Of a DNA stretch of 64,000 nt, positions 14,356 to 25,431 are shown piece by piece. Position 1 is the first letter of the stretch. Each line of letters opens with the position of its first letter. Location of the stretch: NCBI GenBank assembly GCA_030568195.1, contig JAJLTO010000010.1:124001-188000 (forward strand). Direction: 5' to 3'. The stretch comes from Dipodascopsis uninucleata var. uninucleata (lineage: Eukaryota > Ascomycota > Lipomycetes > Lipomycetales > Lipomycetaceae). The translations under genes were made by a program, and so were the position numbers. The notes beneath the pieces were generated by a model. It was not told where the DNA came from. It saw nothing but the letters and a program-made list of their open reading frames with translations, and did not search any database.

Positions 14356-15036
14356 TTATAGTTATAGCTATGATGCCTGTCATATACAGTCAATGTAGTT
14401 TGTCACTTTACTAACAGGAGGGTGTACGTGTATATATAATAAGATGACTGGATTTTTGAGTGCAGTAAGAATTATTAAGCTGGTTTCATTTTAATACAAT
14501 AGGCTCGTTTTTATAGGTCTACTGTATATTTGATTTATCAAATAGAGCTGTTTTAAGTGTAAATCAAGAGGTTACGGAAAAGAAATCAAAATAGAATTGG
14601 AACGAACTGTTATACACTTTAAAGGGAAGTTTTATTTTTTTCGTTTGTATTTTCAATGTACTACTACTTTTTAGATCAGATTGTCGTGATTATATTCATG
14701 TTAAAGCAGCAACTAGTATAAAGAAGAATAGTTATCTTGTTTCCTGTGGTCGCCTGTTTAATAGTAGCTTTTACTTTTGTTATATGTTATCCAATAAAAA
14801 AAAATTTTATGAAACTGATTTCAAAAAAAATTGTCTTTGAATTAATATCAAGAACTTAGAACAAAAAGCAGGTTTGATAGTTTATTTACAAAGAAATAAT
14901 CAAAATTAGACACCAAATATTTTGTAATGGGCAAAAATAACTAGTAGCGAGGTGATGATGAATAAAAATCACGTAAGAGATTAAATCACCATGAATAGAG
15001 AATTTATGGTTTGCCTCATAAACGATATTTAGAAGA
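14356..15036. other. Convergent 3' gap, DBP2 and DUF1279 gene
   Basis: About 680 bp between two converging 3' ends, with several A and T runs (for example near 14797 and 14822). No gene is recognised. Confidence 0.5.
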
Positions 15037-15843
15037 TTAGAAAATAGATCCACCAATTTTCCTCTTAGCGTCAGGCTTTACTCCGAATTTTGGACCAGTT
15101 TTGAAGAGCCTAGGAAAATATTTCTCACAAAATTTTAAGATGCTTGGTGTAATAGCGACTGCAAGAGGGAGTCTAATGAACACCAAGCTCTTGTGAACAC
15201 CATACGCAATTGCCATTTCAGTAAGGAGAGATGGAGTTCCCGTTTTGGACGTAGACTCAGAAGATTTATCAGGAGTTTGGTTAGGTTCATGATCTATACT
15301 AGTACCGTAACTTCCTTGGCTCTTCAAGCCTATGCTGACCAATAACTGATTAACATAGTCTAGAACAGGCTTTGCGTACTCCATGGCCATATGCTCCAAC
15401 TGACCAACCTTTTCCTGACCAATATAGTGAACAAAGGCAAAACAGAAAGGATAATCAAGAGCTGAAAGACCAAGATAGACGTAGACAACAGGCCAACCGT
15501 ACTTCTTGGTTAGATTCGAGAAATAGCCCCCAGATGACTTTGAACTTCCAGTCGCTTCAGATCCGGTTCTCGATGCAGATGGATCTGACTTCGGTGAGCT
15601 CGACGAGCCCGTAGAATTAAATCGACGAAAGAATGGTGATTTTCCTAGCGAATTACGATATTTAAATATGTTGTTTCGTAGAACTTTCGATCGTGACGAC
15701 ATTTCATTTGAAATACCTCTAGCGGACTTAAACTGGAACCTGTTAAGTGCGTTAACCTCATGAGTGCCTACAGATCTGAGAGACAATAGCCAATTTGCGG
15801 CATTGCTCCATACGAGTCGACGATTCATAAAACTTTTCAACAT
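15037..15843 (-). CDS. DUF1279 (FAM210/Nat2-like) mitochondrial membrane protein
   Basis: A single exon starting at ATG 15841-15843; 268 residues. The N-terminus is rich in Arg, Ser, Asn and Leu with few acidic residues (MLKSFMNRRLVWSNAANWLL), which looks like a mitochondrial presequence. A Ser/Gly-rich linker leads into the DUF1279 core at about residue 107: LTKKYGWPVVYVYLGLSALD, then CFAFVHYIGQEKVGQLEHMA. A second hydrophobic part follows a variable loop (YGVHKSLVFIRLPLAVAITP). The family includes yeast Nat2 (YGR147C) and animal FAM210A/B, which are inner-membrane proteins linked to mitochondrial translation or respiration. The acetyltransferase label given to yeast Nat2 is not supported by any visible motif here. 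The gene diverges from TIM22. Confidence 0.85.
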   Translation of the reverse strand: MLKSFMNRRLVWSNAANWLLSLRSVGTHEVNALNRFQFKSARGISNEMSSRSKVLRNNIFKYRNSLGKSPFFRRFNSTGSSSSPKSDPSASRTGSEATGSSKSSGGYFSNLTKKYGWPVVYVYLGLSALDYPFCFAFVHYIGQEKVGQLEHMAMEYAKPVLDYVNQLLVSIGLKSQGSYGTSIDHEPNQTPDKSSESTSKTGTPSLLTEMAIAYGVHKSLVFIRLPLAVAITPSILKFCEKYFPRLFKTGPKFGVKPDAKRKIGGSIF

Positions 15844-16476
15844 CTCAATATAATAATCGAATATTAGGAGTTGAGAAGAATATAATAAGAACGTTAAGAG
15901 ACTCCTCTTGCCTCTTCTTGATCTTGAGCGTTAATGCCGACCACTAGGTTACTGTATAATAAACTTATAATCTTTATCTTTGCCAACTTGGCAGTGTATC
16001 TTCGAAGCAGTCTGTTATTATAGGCTATAACAGCCCCAATTGTCTGTATAAATTGTACAAGAACAAATATTATAAATCAGTTTACACTGTATCCGTGCTC
16101 TATGATCGTTTTGCTTAATCGAAAGTGTTCGACAATGTTTGGGATCTCTCTATGTAAAATATGAAAATCACTTAACAGAAATCCTCTTATCGCTATACAG
16201 CTATATCTAGGAGCGACGACCTATAACTTTCTATAAATATATAATATAACGATACGAAATCAAATTATGTAGTGGGATTCAAGATTTTGATTGAGATTTA
16301 CTGCGACCAACGATTCTCTCCCGAATAATTTGCCGATAAAATTTATTAGGGTTATACGACAAAAAATTCTTCAGATATTCGAAGTCCAGAAGTAGTCTAT
16401 ACGAGTACCTACCGTCGTTCTTGTCTATGAGAATTGTAGGATAGCAGCATAAACTAGGTACAAAGGGAAGGCCACA
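15844..16476. other. Divergent promoter region, DUF1279 gene and TIM22
   Basis: About 630 bp between two divergent genes for mitochondrial proteins. Several TATA-like strings (such as TATAAATATATAA near 16233) but no recognised regulatory motif and no gene. Confidence 0.45.
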
Positions 16477-17010
16477 ATGACTCCTAAAAATACAGAAGAT
16501 CAAGGACCACCTTTAGTGATTCCTCAACTAAATCCCATACCAAGGTTTCCTCCACGTCCTCCACTAACAGATGCTGAGATCGAGGCTAAGCAGATGGAAA
16601 TGGGTGAAAGATTCTGGAAGTCTTGTCCCGCGAAAGGTGCAATGGCAGGTGTCGGAGGCTTTGTACTTGGAGGAGCGTTCTCGATGCTTATGGGAAGTAT
16701 GCAGTATGATGTTCCTGTAAGTATGGGTGGACAACCAATTTCTGATCTTCCATTACGACAGCAGTTTAAGGCACAGGCTAAAGAACTTGGAACCAAAATG
16801 TACTCATCGGCAAAGAGTTTTGGGAAAATAGGAAGCATATTTTCTATAATTGAGTGTTCCGTAGAAGCTTTGAGAGCTAAAAATGACATTTGGAACGATC
16901 TTAGTGCTGGATGTATTACTGGAGGAGCTCTTGCTATTAAGAGTGGACCACAGGCAGCTTTGAGTGGTTGTGCAGCTTTTGCGGCGTTCAGTGGAGCTGG
17001 TATGTACTGA
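16477..17010 (+). CDS. TIM22: Mitochondrial inner-membrane translocase Tim22
   Basis: An intronless frame of 177 residues from ATG 16477. A Pro-rich head (PRFPPRPPLTDAEIEAKQ) precedes the Tim17/22/23 domain: GERFWKSCPAKGAMAGVGGF with the GGFVLGGAFSMLMG membrane segment, the conserved KSFGKIGSIFSIIECSVEAL block, NDIWNDLSAGCITGGALAIK and the last membrane segment AALSGCAAFAAFSGAG. Tim22 is the pore of the carrier translocase that inserts metabolite carriers into the inner membrane. Two conserved Cys (in SCPAKGA and IIECSVEA) match those that form the Tim22 disulfide. Length is usual for fungal Tim22. Confidence 0.97.
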   Translation: MTPKNTEDQGPPLVIPQLNPIPRFPPRPPLTDAEIEAKQMEMGERFWKSCPAKGAMAGVGGFVLGGAFSMLMGSMQYDVPVSMGGQPISDLPLRQQFKAQAKELGTKMYSSAKSFGKIGSIFSIIECSVEALRAKNDIWNDLSAGCITGGALAIKSGPQAALSGCAAFAAFSGAGMY

Positions 17011-17281
17011 AGACTACTTATTGTGTTTGACAATAGTAAGATTTAATATCTAACAAGTTAATATGATAGTTGAGCTATATCTTAGACGAGATGAAGTGCA
17101 GCCACCCAGTTCAGACGAAGACTAAGGATAAACCAAAGTCATAATACACACAACATCACAGGCGTTTGGAAACGATACAAAAAGCACTAGGTCGTATTAT
17201 ATATACGGAATGACCCAGCCATTATGTACATAATTTATACTGCTTACATGTTTTAAACACTTCTCTTTTGCTCATCAAAAC

Positions 17282-18208
17282 TTATCTATTCTTGTCTAAT
17301 AAATACCCGAAATAATCAAAGCCGCCTCCCGACAAATCAGACAAAACCTCATAGGACATATTCCAGTACGGTCGATTTATTATGGGCTTTGCAAAGTGTG
17401 GTTGTCTGTAAGATATGTAGAGTAATTTGCCGTCTTTTTTTAAAACGCGGTTTGTCTACGAAATGAGTAGTGAGGTCATTAGTTGTAATTCTCACATTGC
17501 TATTTCTCACACTCTTGAACATACTTACCTCATCCATATATTTGCAGGCAGACTCTTTAATATCTTCAGGGATATCCCATACTGAACCCGTGTAGCTTAA
17601 AAACGCATCGAGTGTACCCTGTCCAGTGAATGATTAGTACCTGGATGCTATTTATAGTAGTCCATGTCAATTCTCGCCTACCTTGTCAATTGCGATATCA
17701 AACGATTCGTCTTCAAGCGCATTCATATCACGAACATCCATAATATGCCATGACATTTCAGACTTATTCTCATGAAGTTTCATCATTTGCTTAATACATG
17801 TTTCTGAGAAATCCACATTAGCTATATTTTTACACCCTGCATCATACATGTCCTTGGATAATGTCTATTGTATAAGAAGAGTATCTTATTAGTAGAGTCG
17901 GAAGATTGAGATCACTATAAAACTCTTCAGAACTTACACTATTTCCACAGCCTAACATAAGAACTCTGAGATCTGGTCTATCTATCCACGGTATATGCTT
18001 TTCAAGGAATTGTCTTATGTCATCGAAACTCTTAAACCAATCGAACGTTGTGTTATCTTCGTCTTTTTGATATCGTTGGTCCTGCAGAGTACAGTAAACG
18101 TTCGATTAGAACTCGCGAGACAGTATGATACATTAAAAGTCGTCTTCGACTTACCCAATATTCTTTGGTCTGTAATCTATCTACTTCTGAGAGGCTAAGA
18201 TCAGCCAT
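17282..18208 (-). CDS. Class I SAM methyltransferase, EEF1AKMT4-like
   Basis: Five exons: 18208-18155, 18081-17938, 17864-17682, 17618-17529 and 17455-17282, in phase; 214 residues. It begins MADLSLSEVDRLQTKEYWDQ, matching the EYW-xxRY head of the EEF1AKMT4/METTL13-type family, with FDWFKSF next. The SAM-binding motif I is VLMLGCGNSTLSKDMYDAG, the acidic motif II lies in NIANVDFSETCI, followed by WHIMDVRDMN and DIAIDKGTLDAFL. The last exon (GKLLYISYRQPHFAKP, GGGFDYFGYLL) corresponds to the PHFR and YLM region of the human enzyme. Relatives methylate a lysine on eEF1A; the substrate here is inferred. The four introns (61-73 nt) have good borders. Its start is about 190 bp from PPX1, so they share a divergent promoter. 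Confidence 0.88.
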
Positions 18209-18399
18209 TGCAACGTTTCGCCTTGACGTTATAAAGATCAATAAACTAAGTTGAATATTTTTTTTCACTGGATAGTGCTCTACGCAATTTAATAAACTAC
18301 AGAATACTGGAAGTTCTAATTCCCAATCTCTATCTTACTTCACAAGAGCAACAGAAGAACCACATATAACCACGCAGATATATAGATATACACAACAGA

Positions 18400-19652
18400 A
18401 TGCCAAAGTCTATTCAGACTTTTTTAGCTAGCGCTAGATCGACTGTAAATGCCGGAATCAAGGCTTCCATGAAGCAGAAAATTCTCCTAGTGACTGGAAA
18501 CGAATCTGCAGGTAAAATATATCACAGAAACAATTCAATTCATCATGCTAATATTTTACGTATATATTAGATCTCGACTCTTTCACAAGTTCGTTGGTTT
18601 ATGCTTACATGACAGATACACATCCTCGAAAGAAAGCCATTTACGATCAAGTGATCCCGATATTGAATATTCCTAGAGAAGAACTGGTACTTCGACCTGA
18701 CCTTCACTATCTTCTGGAAAGTCTCAGCATTCCACAAGCAGACGTCATCTGCAGAGACGACTTTCTACAGTCACTCCAGCCATCGGCTATGGACCATTTA
18801 GGGAACGTTGATGTTGCGTTAGTAGATCACAATAACCTTCTTGCAGAATTCGGTAAGCTTTTCGGAAACAAAGTGGTATCTATCATAGATCACCACGAAG
18901 ACGAAGGGTCTCATTTGGAAGCCGATCCAAGAATAATTTCGCCTGTAGGATCATGTACGAGTCTTGTTGTTGAGTATTTTAAGAGCTACTTTCTTTCTGG
19001 AGTCTCAGAAGAGATCAGGGATATTGCGCAGCTTGCTCTTGCTCCTATCCTTGTCGATACGTCTGACCTGACGTCGAAGACCACCGAAACAGATATAGAT
19101 GCAGTCACCATTCTTGTAAAGGCTATTTCCGTTGCATGTGAGGTATCAGGATCAGACTTCACGGAAGAAAAGTACCGTACGGGTTGGTACAATTCACTTT
19201 CCTATGCGAAGCAACAGATAGATTTGTTTTGTCTTCGTGACATTCTGCGACGCGATTACAAAGAGTTCGCGGAGCCTACAGGTCTTAGGGTTGGAATCAG
19301 TTCTAGTGTTAAGTCGCTCAAGTGGACTGTTGACAAGTTTGGACCTAATGATTTTCAGAAGATTATCCGAAATTGGGCTGCTGAGAGATCTCTCGATCTT
19401 TACGTGTTCATGGACTCCTTTAGTGATCCTGAAGAGGGTCATAGACGTGATCTCCTCGTTCTTCCTTGTAGTGACGCAGTCAAAACGAGAGCTCCCGAAC
19501 TCATTAGTGAAGCCATTAAAGAATTTAAACTTGAACCATTTAAGGAGTCTGAGATATTCCTGGACGGGCAAGACTTCGGATACTGGAAGCAGCGTAAGAC
19601 ATCCGCCAGCCGTAAGCAGATCGCTCCTTTTGTCCGGCGCTTTCTTCAATAG
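18400..19652 (+). CDS. PPX1: Exopolyphosphatase Ppx1 (DHH family)
   Basis: Two exons: 18400-18511 and 18571-19652; 397 residues, the same size as yeast Ppx1. DHH phosphoesterase motifs appear in order: GNESADLDSFTSS (motif I, split by the intron in the GNESA-D codon), VDHNN (motif II), IIDHHEDEG (motif III DHH) and VDTSDLTSKTTE (motif IV). The C-terminal DHHA2 domain follows (YKEFAEPTGLRVGISSSVKS). Ppx1 releases phosphate from the ends of inorganic polyphosphate in cytosol and mitochondria, using Mg or Mn held by the Asp/His residues. The N-terminal leader (MPKSIQTFLASARSTVNAGI) is basic and hydroxylated, so a mitochondrial fraction is possible. The branch site is TGCTAAT. Confidence 0.95.
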
Positions 19653-19999
19653 ATTCTTTTTACTACTTGAGGGCGCTTGAATCACAAGCAAGAATTTTGG
19701 GCTAAATGTGACTTAATACTATAGATAGAACTATTAGAGAAGAGTTAATGTTATCTTAACAGAAAATTTCTAGGTAATATTCACAAAATAGAAGTGAAAA
19801 TGTAATTTTCACTTCGTTCATCGTAGATATGCATGTATATATATGTAGCCCTCGCACATTACATTACAGGAAGACATAACCAATTCTTACAGCCTCTGAG
19901 AGTCGTCTTTCTTTTATAGATCAATTGTAGTATTATCCTCAAAGATTGTGTCTTTGTTTACAAAATCTTCCAAGGATAAAAAAAATTTCACACTTTAAA

Positions 20000-20140
20000 A
20001 TGCCTGCCCTTGCTACTACTTATTTTCGTCCTCGGTACCTAACTGGTAAAATGCGGCAATCACGTGATACAATTTCCCCGCTTCGTCAAAAAAAACCATA
20101 TGAAAAGAACTATCCCGCGCCATTCCTTTCACCGGAATAG
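20000..20140 (+). CDS. Small open frame in front of PEX11, doubtful
   Basis: An ATG frame of 46 codons (MPALATTYFRPRYLTGKMRQ at its start) that is rich in Arg, Lys and Pro. It ends 126 bp before PEX11 and could be an upstream open frame of that transcript, a micro-protein or chance. No family is recognised, and the E-box lies inside it. Confidence 0.2.
   Translation: MPALATTYFRPRYLTGKMRQSRDTISPLRQKKPYEKNYPAPFLSPE
20060..20067. promoter_or_regulatory. E-box palindrome TCACGTGA, upstream of PEX11
   Basis: A CACGTG core with T and A flanks, 200 bp before the PEX11 start. A 13-bp context, AATCACGTGATAC, is repeated exactly before TIM50. CACGTG is bound by bHLH factors such as Cbf1 in fungi. The binding here is inferred. 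Confidence 0.5.
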
Positions 20141-20266
20141 CAGTAGACGACATTTTGTTGATAGTTAGATATAAAGAAATATACTACTTACTACGAACAT
20201 AACAGAATATAGCAATTTATAATTATACAAATAAAATATCAAGCCAGCGGAATAAATTTATTGAAA

Positions 20267-20977
20267 ATGGTTGCTGACGCAGTTATGTACCATCCAACGA
20301 TCAGTCACCTGCTGAAGTTCATGGACACAACAGTGGGTCGCGACAAGCTGATGCGCTTTATTCAGTACTTCGCTCGATTCTATGCTGCTTATCTCGCTCG
20401 TAAGGGTGTCTCAGCTAAAGACGATTCCATTAAGTGGAAGCTGATCATGTCGCAGTTCGCATACGCACGGAAGTTGTTGCGTCTTGGAAAGCCCCTACAG
20501 CACCTTAAGGCTGCAGCGGTTGCATATGACAATAAAACTGCTGACGCCATTTTGCGATACACTGCTATTGGACGTCAATTATCTTATGCAGTATATTTGA
20601 CTATGGATATGATTCTGGTTGGTCAGAACACCAAGATCATCACTTTGAAGAACCCGCAGCTAATCCAGAAGTCGTATTATCGCTTCTGGCTAGCTGGTAT
20701 TACATTTAGCTTAGTCAGCTCTGTGTATAAGCATGTTGCGCTTTCACAGCGCGAAGCTTCTCTGGCTATTGCCTCAGAGAAGGATGTAAGTGCCATTAAG
20801 AAGGTCAGGCAGGAGAAACGCAGCAACCTAAATCAACTTACTCTTGACGTTTTGGACAGTTCAATTCCAATTTCTGCTCTTGCGCTTTTGCCTGTAGATG
20901 ACGGCGTGGTTGGCCTTAATGGTATGATTTCAAGTTTTATGGGTATTCTTACACAGTGGAGTACTACAATTGCCTAG
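20267..20977 (+). CDS. PEX11: Peroxisomal membrane protein Pex11
   Basis: A single exon of 236 residues, the same length as yeast Pex11. The start is ATG 20267. It begins VADAVMYHPTISHLLKFMDT, then TTVGRDKLMRFIQYFARFYA, the conserved amphipathic helix region of Pex11 that bends and elongates the peroxisome membrane. Later parts (YDNKTADAILRYTAIGRQLS, FWLAGITFSLVSSVYK, PISALALLPVDDGVVGLNGM) follow the family to the C-terminal membrane segment. Pex11 drives peroxisome proliferation and is fatty-acid induced in many fungi. Together with SCP2 this is the second peroxisomal gene in the window, 17 kb apart. A CACGTG palindrome lies 200 bp upstream. Confidence 0.97.
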   Translation: MVADAVMYHPTISHLLKFMDTTVGRDKLMRFIQYFARFYAAYLARKGVSAKDDSIKWKLIMSQFAYARKLLRLGKPLQHLKAAAVAYDNKTADAILRYTAIGRQLSYAVYLTMDMILVGQNTKIITLKNPQLIQKSYYRFWLAGITFSLVSSVYKHVALSQREASLAIASEKDVSAIKKVRQEKRSNLNQLTLDVLDSSIPISALALLPVDDGVVGLNGMISSFMGILTQWSTTIA

Positions 20978-21242
20978 AGTTCAGGCTGTAATTAGCTGAA
21001 TTGAATTGTAATTGATGATTGATTTGTTTTTTTCTTTTGGTTGTGAGTTCTATTGTATATGCACTGGTAGACGAAGAGTAGCCGCCTAAAGTACATTTTT
21101 GGGTCATGATCTTTACTTTATTTTCGTTATAGTTCACGAATGCATATTATTCGTCATTGTTATCGTGTTTGGACGATATAAACAATTATTTACTTGATTG
21201 TTTTTTATTTAATAGTAATTAAGATTTGGATAATATCTGATG

Positions 21243-23206
21243 TTAGAACTCCACGATATCACTCGTGATATCTACATATAAAAGTAAATATGACTTTATG
21301 CAAGAGGACAATTCGAAGACCATTATCTCATCTATATATTCCACAACTATGACCGACGATTTTAAAAACCATATATCAACGAGAGATTTGTCCCATAAAT
21401 CAACTAAAAACTTCCTTGAAATGAGCGGCACATTTCTATCTTGCATCTCCCTAATTGAAATCAAACTGTAATAGAAATTATCCTGATCATTTCCATAGTC
21501 AACATTGTCACTATCGTTAGCTCTCTCAATATTTTCTCTAGATGGCCGATTTGTCAAAATAGACAGAAAGTTGCCATTTAGTGAAACTAGTTGTATTGTG
21601 CTCTTGAATGTTACTAGGAGTCGAGAAGAGCATTCACTTAAGATAAATCTGTAAGACTTCCTGTTATTGGGTAGTAAGCACAATAGCTTACCTACACCAT
21701 TTTCATCTACGGTCTCATCTTGGTCATCTTCTACCTCTTGATTGAAATCAGTATCAATATCATCCGCCCCATAATCTAAACGAAGCTCACGAATTACATT
21801 CGAAATGCTCTCTTCGTCTGGTTCTGCTGCTGTATTATTGTTAGGGTTAAGACTGCTCCTGATAGTACTAACTATACCATCTTGTCTATGCTCAAGATTT
21901 ATTTCCGGTTCATGGCCACTTTCGTAATCCGATAAGTCTCTGCCACCTTCATTCTCAAAATCCTCCCTAAAAACCTTGACGCCTACAAAACACCGCCAGT
22001 CAGAGAGCGGTTTCGTATCTTCCAACGCTATATATGAAGACTCATTAACATAAATTAAATTCTCGTAATATTTCCATATTGACTCTTTCTGATGCCATTC
22101 TTCAACCGAATATCCTCGCATCACAATTGTTTCATTCCACCCACAAAGAAGTAGGGCCCTATCGTGGTCTTCCAATCTTACTGTCAAATCTAACCTATAG
22201 TGCGGCAAATCGAGTTCTTCACCTGACTTCAAGTTGACTATCTGTAGGCCACCGAGCCTCTTACAGCCGATTACTAACAGTTCTGCACCTGAAGATACAT
22301 CTAGTGATTTAATTGATGATGGTGATTGTCGTTCATAAATCTTTTCGCACGTAGAGGGTTCTCTGCGATATCTGCCATAATTACTAGTTATGTAGGTTGA
22401 ACAGACCTCAGAACGAACCAGCGATCGAGTTGGTTTCAGCTTCTGCTGATCAGAACCATCTAAATCTAGTTTGTATATTTGGACATAGCCAGTTTTGAAT
22501 GCAATTGCCAAGCATGATAAGTCATTTGCGATGACCACTTTAGTTGCTTTCCTATGAGTATCTGACGTAAATATAAATGTGTGAGTTCGAATTGGGGGAA
22601 GCCGCGATAGATCGTAGATATGAATTGTTCTCAAGGGTACTGGAAGTGTATCGCAATTTCGAAATAATGCTATATACCTTGTACCATCAGCTGAATGAGT
22701 AGAACACTCGAAGTGAGGATGCTTTCTTATTTGTCCCTGGCAGTTTACGTGATATCTTGGCACTAATTCTAGACCAACAAACTTCCGACGTAGAAGATAA
22801 CGATAGAGGTATTCCATATAAGTATGTTTAGTTATCTTATGCTTTAGATCTTCAGGTCTAGAAATCACAATTAGTCATTCAATAGTCATTAGTTCGACAT
22901 GCAAACTAGATCAATCTTGAGAGAGTCAAGACGAGCACTCTTTCGGAGCACCTCCTCCCTTACACTGTTCACTGTCGCATTTTATAATATGTAATATACT
23001 CACAGGAAATTTTCAGGTGCGAGCAGATCTAGCTCTTCCTGCGTTTCGCATATGTGCTGTTTCATGTGTTTGAAGAGGACGTCATCAATTTTGCATAATT
23101 TGCGCCATCGCGAGCAAACTTGTGAAACGTTAAGAAAGCTATGGCTTTCAAGAAATGAAAATATTAATAGTAGAGTTTCATTTGGCAAGTCACTTATATA
23201 GTACAT
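21243..23206 (-). CDS. F-box protein with a beta-propeller-like C-terminus
   Basis: Two exons: 23206-23004 and 22857-21243; 605 residues. The N-terminal F-box is clear (residues 4-45): ISDLPNETLLLIFSFLESHS, then LNVSQVCSRWRKLCKIDDVL. The intron has a GTGAGT donor and a GAACTAATGAC branch site and joins ENFL to PEDLKHKITKH. The rest lacks exact WD repeats but shows recurrent beta-strand-like pieces (IHIYDLSRLPP, CLAIAFKTGYVQIYKLDL, LLVIGCKRLGGLQIVNLKSG), so a divergent propeller is likely. An acidic stretch interrupts it (NQEVEDDQDETVDENG). It probably recruits a substrate to an SCF ubiquitin ligase through Skp1. I cannot assign an ortholog. Confidence 0.85.
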
Positions 23207-23526
23207 TATTCTGGTTTAAAAGATGCTTCAATACAAAAGAGGACGCTCAATATATTTTTGCTAATAATTTTATTTACATATTGACACAAAAAATAAAAAT
23301 AACAAGGCGGAGTTGAAGTTGGAAGATTAGGTTGGGATATTTCCCACAAAACAAGCAGACAGCAATTGCTAATATATATAATTTCAGTTCTCTTCATACT
23401 CTATGGAATAAATTCACTATATACAAAAAAGAAGAAACACCAAAATTCCTCACGTAAGAATATATTATGTAAGACGAGAAGAGAAACAAGATCGTAGTCT
23501 TCTTAATACTTAGGAAGCATCCAAAA
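23207..23526. other. Intergenic, AIM23 3' end to F-box gene promoter
   Basis: A 320-bp AT-rich gap between two minus-strand genes; no gene or motif is seen. Confidence 0.45.
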
Positions 23527-25068
23527 TTACTGTAATCCCTTGAACACCATACGTGAGAACATCATGTTTCGACCTAGCTCCTCCTTGCGCATGTCTTTTT
23601 CCTTCTCAAGCTGTTTCTGTTCAAGTTCATAACTTGCCATTTCGGAAGCCTTTGTAGCCTCAGCAACAATATCCTCTATAGATAGTGACAAATCGTCATC
23701 CATTGACCGTCGTCTTCTTGCAATCTTTCCGGACTGTCGAGCATTCACGGACGCCTGAGTATCTGCCACCTGTGTTTGCATGGCAGTTTCTGTTGATGAT
23801 ATTTGCTCACCACGCTCGTCTTCTTCTGTTTCTAACTGACTTGCCTTGATTTGCTCGTCCATCTTGGCTTGATTTGAAACAAAAACAAGCGATATTACAT
23901 CTCGAAGAGACCCCACTGTACGAGATAAATCCGCATATGACTCACCAAGTCTTTTCAAATAACTTACTATCTCACTTCTTCTATCCATTGGTATAGGCTT
24001 GGATGATGATCCTTTCTTTCTTTTTGCACCAAGAGTAATCACCACGCTATTGTATTTAACGAAAAAATCCTGTATTTGGTTCGCCTTCTGGCCGCGCAGA
24101 TCTCCATCACTAATAGTCCAGGTGAGCTGGACTTCCTTCGTAGAAGAGAGTTTCATGGCTTGCTTTCTCATCTTATTTGATCCTCTTGATACCATGCCTA
24201 AACCTCGAGAAACTTGCTGCTCGGCTTGCATAGCGGTCTGTTTAGCCTTTTTTTCCTGATCTTGTTCTAACTTCTTGCTGTACTGCTCGTTCGACATAAT
24301 TTTCAGAAGCATAGGTGTGGAGCGTAAAGGACTGTCCTCTAATTGCTCCATGCGCAACATGAGTGTGACATAGCCGTTGGGTTTATTGGATACTGCTTCG
24401 TCAAAACTAACCCCAGATCTGAAATTTCCTTCATGATCTACAACATCGACTGACATTGTGGGTCTAGGAATGTTCTCATTGGTGTAGTCTATTCCTTCTT
24501 CGATTCGTATAGATCTAATCTGCGGTTTCGCCTTGGAACTTGGACCATTTCGCGCTTGTTCAATTTCAATTATATTTTCTGGAACTCTCTTTGCACTATT
24601 AAAATTCGTTTTTCTGGCCATAAGCTGCTCTTTCTCATCGCTATCATTGCCACGTTTCTTCGATCCGACATCACCGCCTAATTTAAGACGCAAAGCATTT
24701 CCCTCAAGAATATTCCGCTTGTTATTATTTCGGGGGCTTAAGCGCTCGTTTAGATTAATTCTGTCATCTCTTGTTTTACTTCCCGACAGCAATTCGTCGA
24801 ATGATTTCTTTCTATTTGTGGAAGAGACTGCCGCACTTCCTGATGGCTTTCTGGTTTGATCAGTCTTAGCTCTATTAGCCATCCCATTGACGGTCTGTAC
24901 TTTGCTAGATTTACTCTCGTTAACGGTACTTAGTAAAGACTGCCAATCTAGACCTTTTTTCTGTGTCTTCGGAGCTGTTGAATGCCAACTTTGCTGTTGG
25001 ATAACACAACTAACGATAGGTTGTCGTTTTTTTATGGAGCTATATGTAGCTCTCCGACTCACAAACAT
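23527..25068 (-). CDS. AIM23: Mitochondrial translation initiation factor 3, Aim23-like
   Basis: An intronless frame of 513 residues from ATG 25068. The N-terminus is a likely presequence (MFVSRRATYSSIKKRQPIVS), ending near WHSTAP. A long low-complexity region with basic and Ser runs leads to the IF3 N-domain-like part (IRSIRIEEGIDYTNENIPRP, then DEAVSNKPNGYVTLML). The IF3 C-domain is seen as STKEVQLTWTISDGDLRGQK followed by ANQIQDFFVKYNSVVITLGA, like the [20 protein letters not shown] block of yeast Aim23. Mitochondrial IF3 keeps the small subunit free and checks the initiator. The protein is longer than yeast Aim23 because of its linker and its charged C-terminal tail. The assignment rests mostly on the C-domain. 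Confidence 0.8.
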   Translation of the reverse strand: MFVSRRATYSSIKKRQPIVSCVIQQQSWHSTAPKTQKKGLDWQSLLSTVNESKSSKVQTVNGMANRAKTDQTRKPSGSAAVSSTNRKKSFDELLSGSKTRDDRINLNERLSPRNNNKRNILEGNALRLKLGGDVGSKKRGNDSDEKEQLMARKTNFNSAKRVPENIIEIEQARNGPSSKAKPQIRSIRIEEGIDYTNENIPRPTMSVDVVDHEGNFRSGVSFDEAVSNKPNGYVTLMLRMEQLEDSPLRSTPMLLKIMSNEQYSKKLEQDQEKKAKQTAMQAEQQVSRGLGMVSRGSNKMRKQAMKLSSTKEVQLTWTISDGDLRGQKANQIQDFFVKYNSVVITLGAKRKKGSSSKPIPMDRRSEIVSYLKRLGESYADLSRTVGSLRDVISLVFVSNQAKMDEQIKASQLETEEDERGEQISSTETAMQTQVADTQASVNARQSGKIARRRRSMDDDLSLSIEDIVAEATKASEMASYELEQKQLEKEKDMRKEELGRNMMFSRMVFKGLQ

Positions 25069-25431
25069 AACGTTACTATTAAAGTAATCCTGTGTATATA
25101 AACAGATATAGCTGTTAGATTTCTATACCCTTCGATTCGGCCCTTAAATCTAATATTGTTACACTATCTTTACACTTCATGTACTAAAGCTGGGCGAGCT
25201 CTGCTTTCTTCTACCTCAAACCTGTTCAAGCCGGCTTTGAGAAACAGTACCCTAATACACATGCCGGGTAATATGTAGAATCTACATTTATGCGATGACA
25301 TCGCACTGTCTCAAAAATAAATCTATAGAATTCAAAAGCTTACTATTCGTCGAGACGTCGAACTTGTGACGAACTTCTCTTAGGAAGACTAATGGAAATC
25401 AAGAGTAGTCTCAGAGATATTAATTAGAACG
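25069..25431. other. Divergent promoter region, AIM23 and NDUFAF6
   Basis: A 363-bp gap between two divergent genes for mitochondrial proteins. No clear motif or gene is seen. Confidence 0.45.

Larger units (their letters stand above)
19653..20266. other. Intergenic, PPX1 to PEX11
   Basis: About 610 bp between two plus-strand genes. It holds the E-box palindrome TCACGTGA (20060-20067) and a 46-codon ATG frame (20000-20140), both described separately. Confidence 0.6.
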
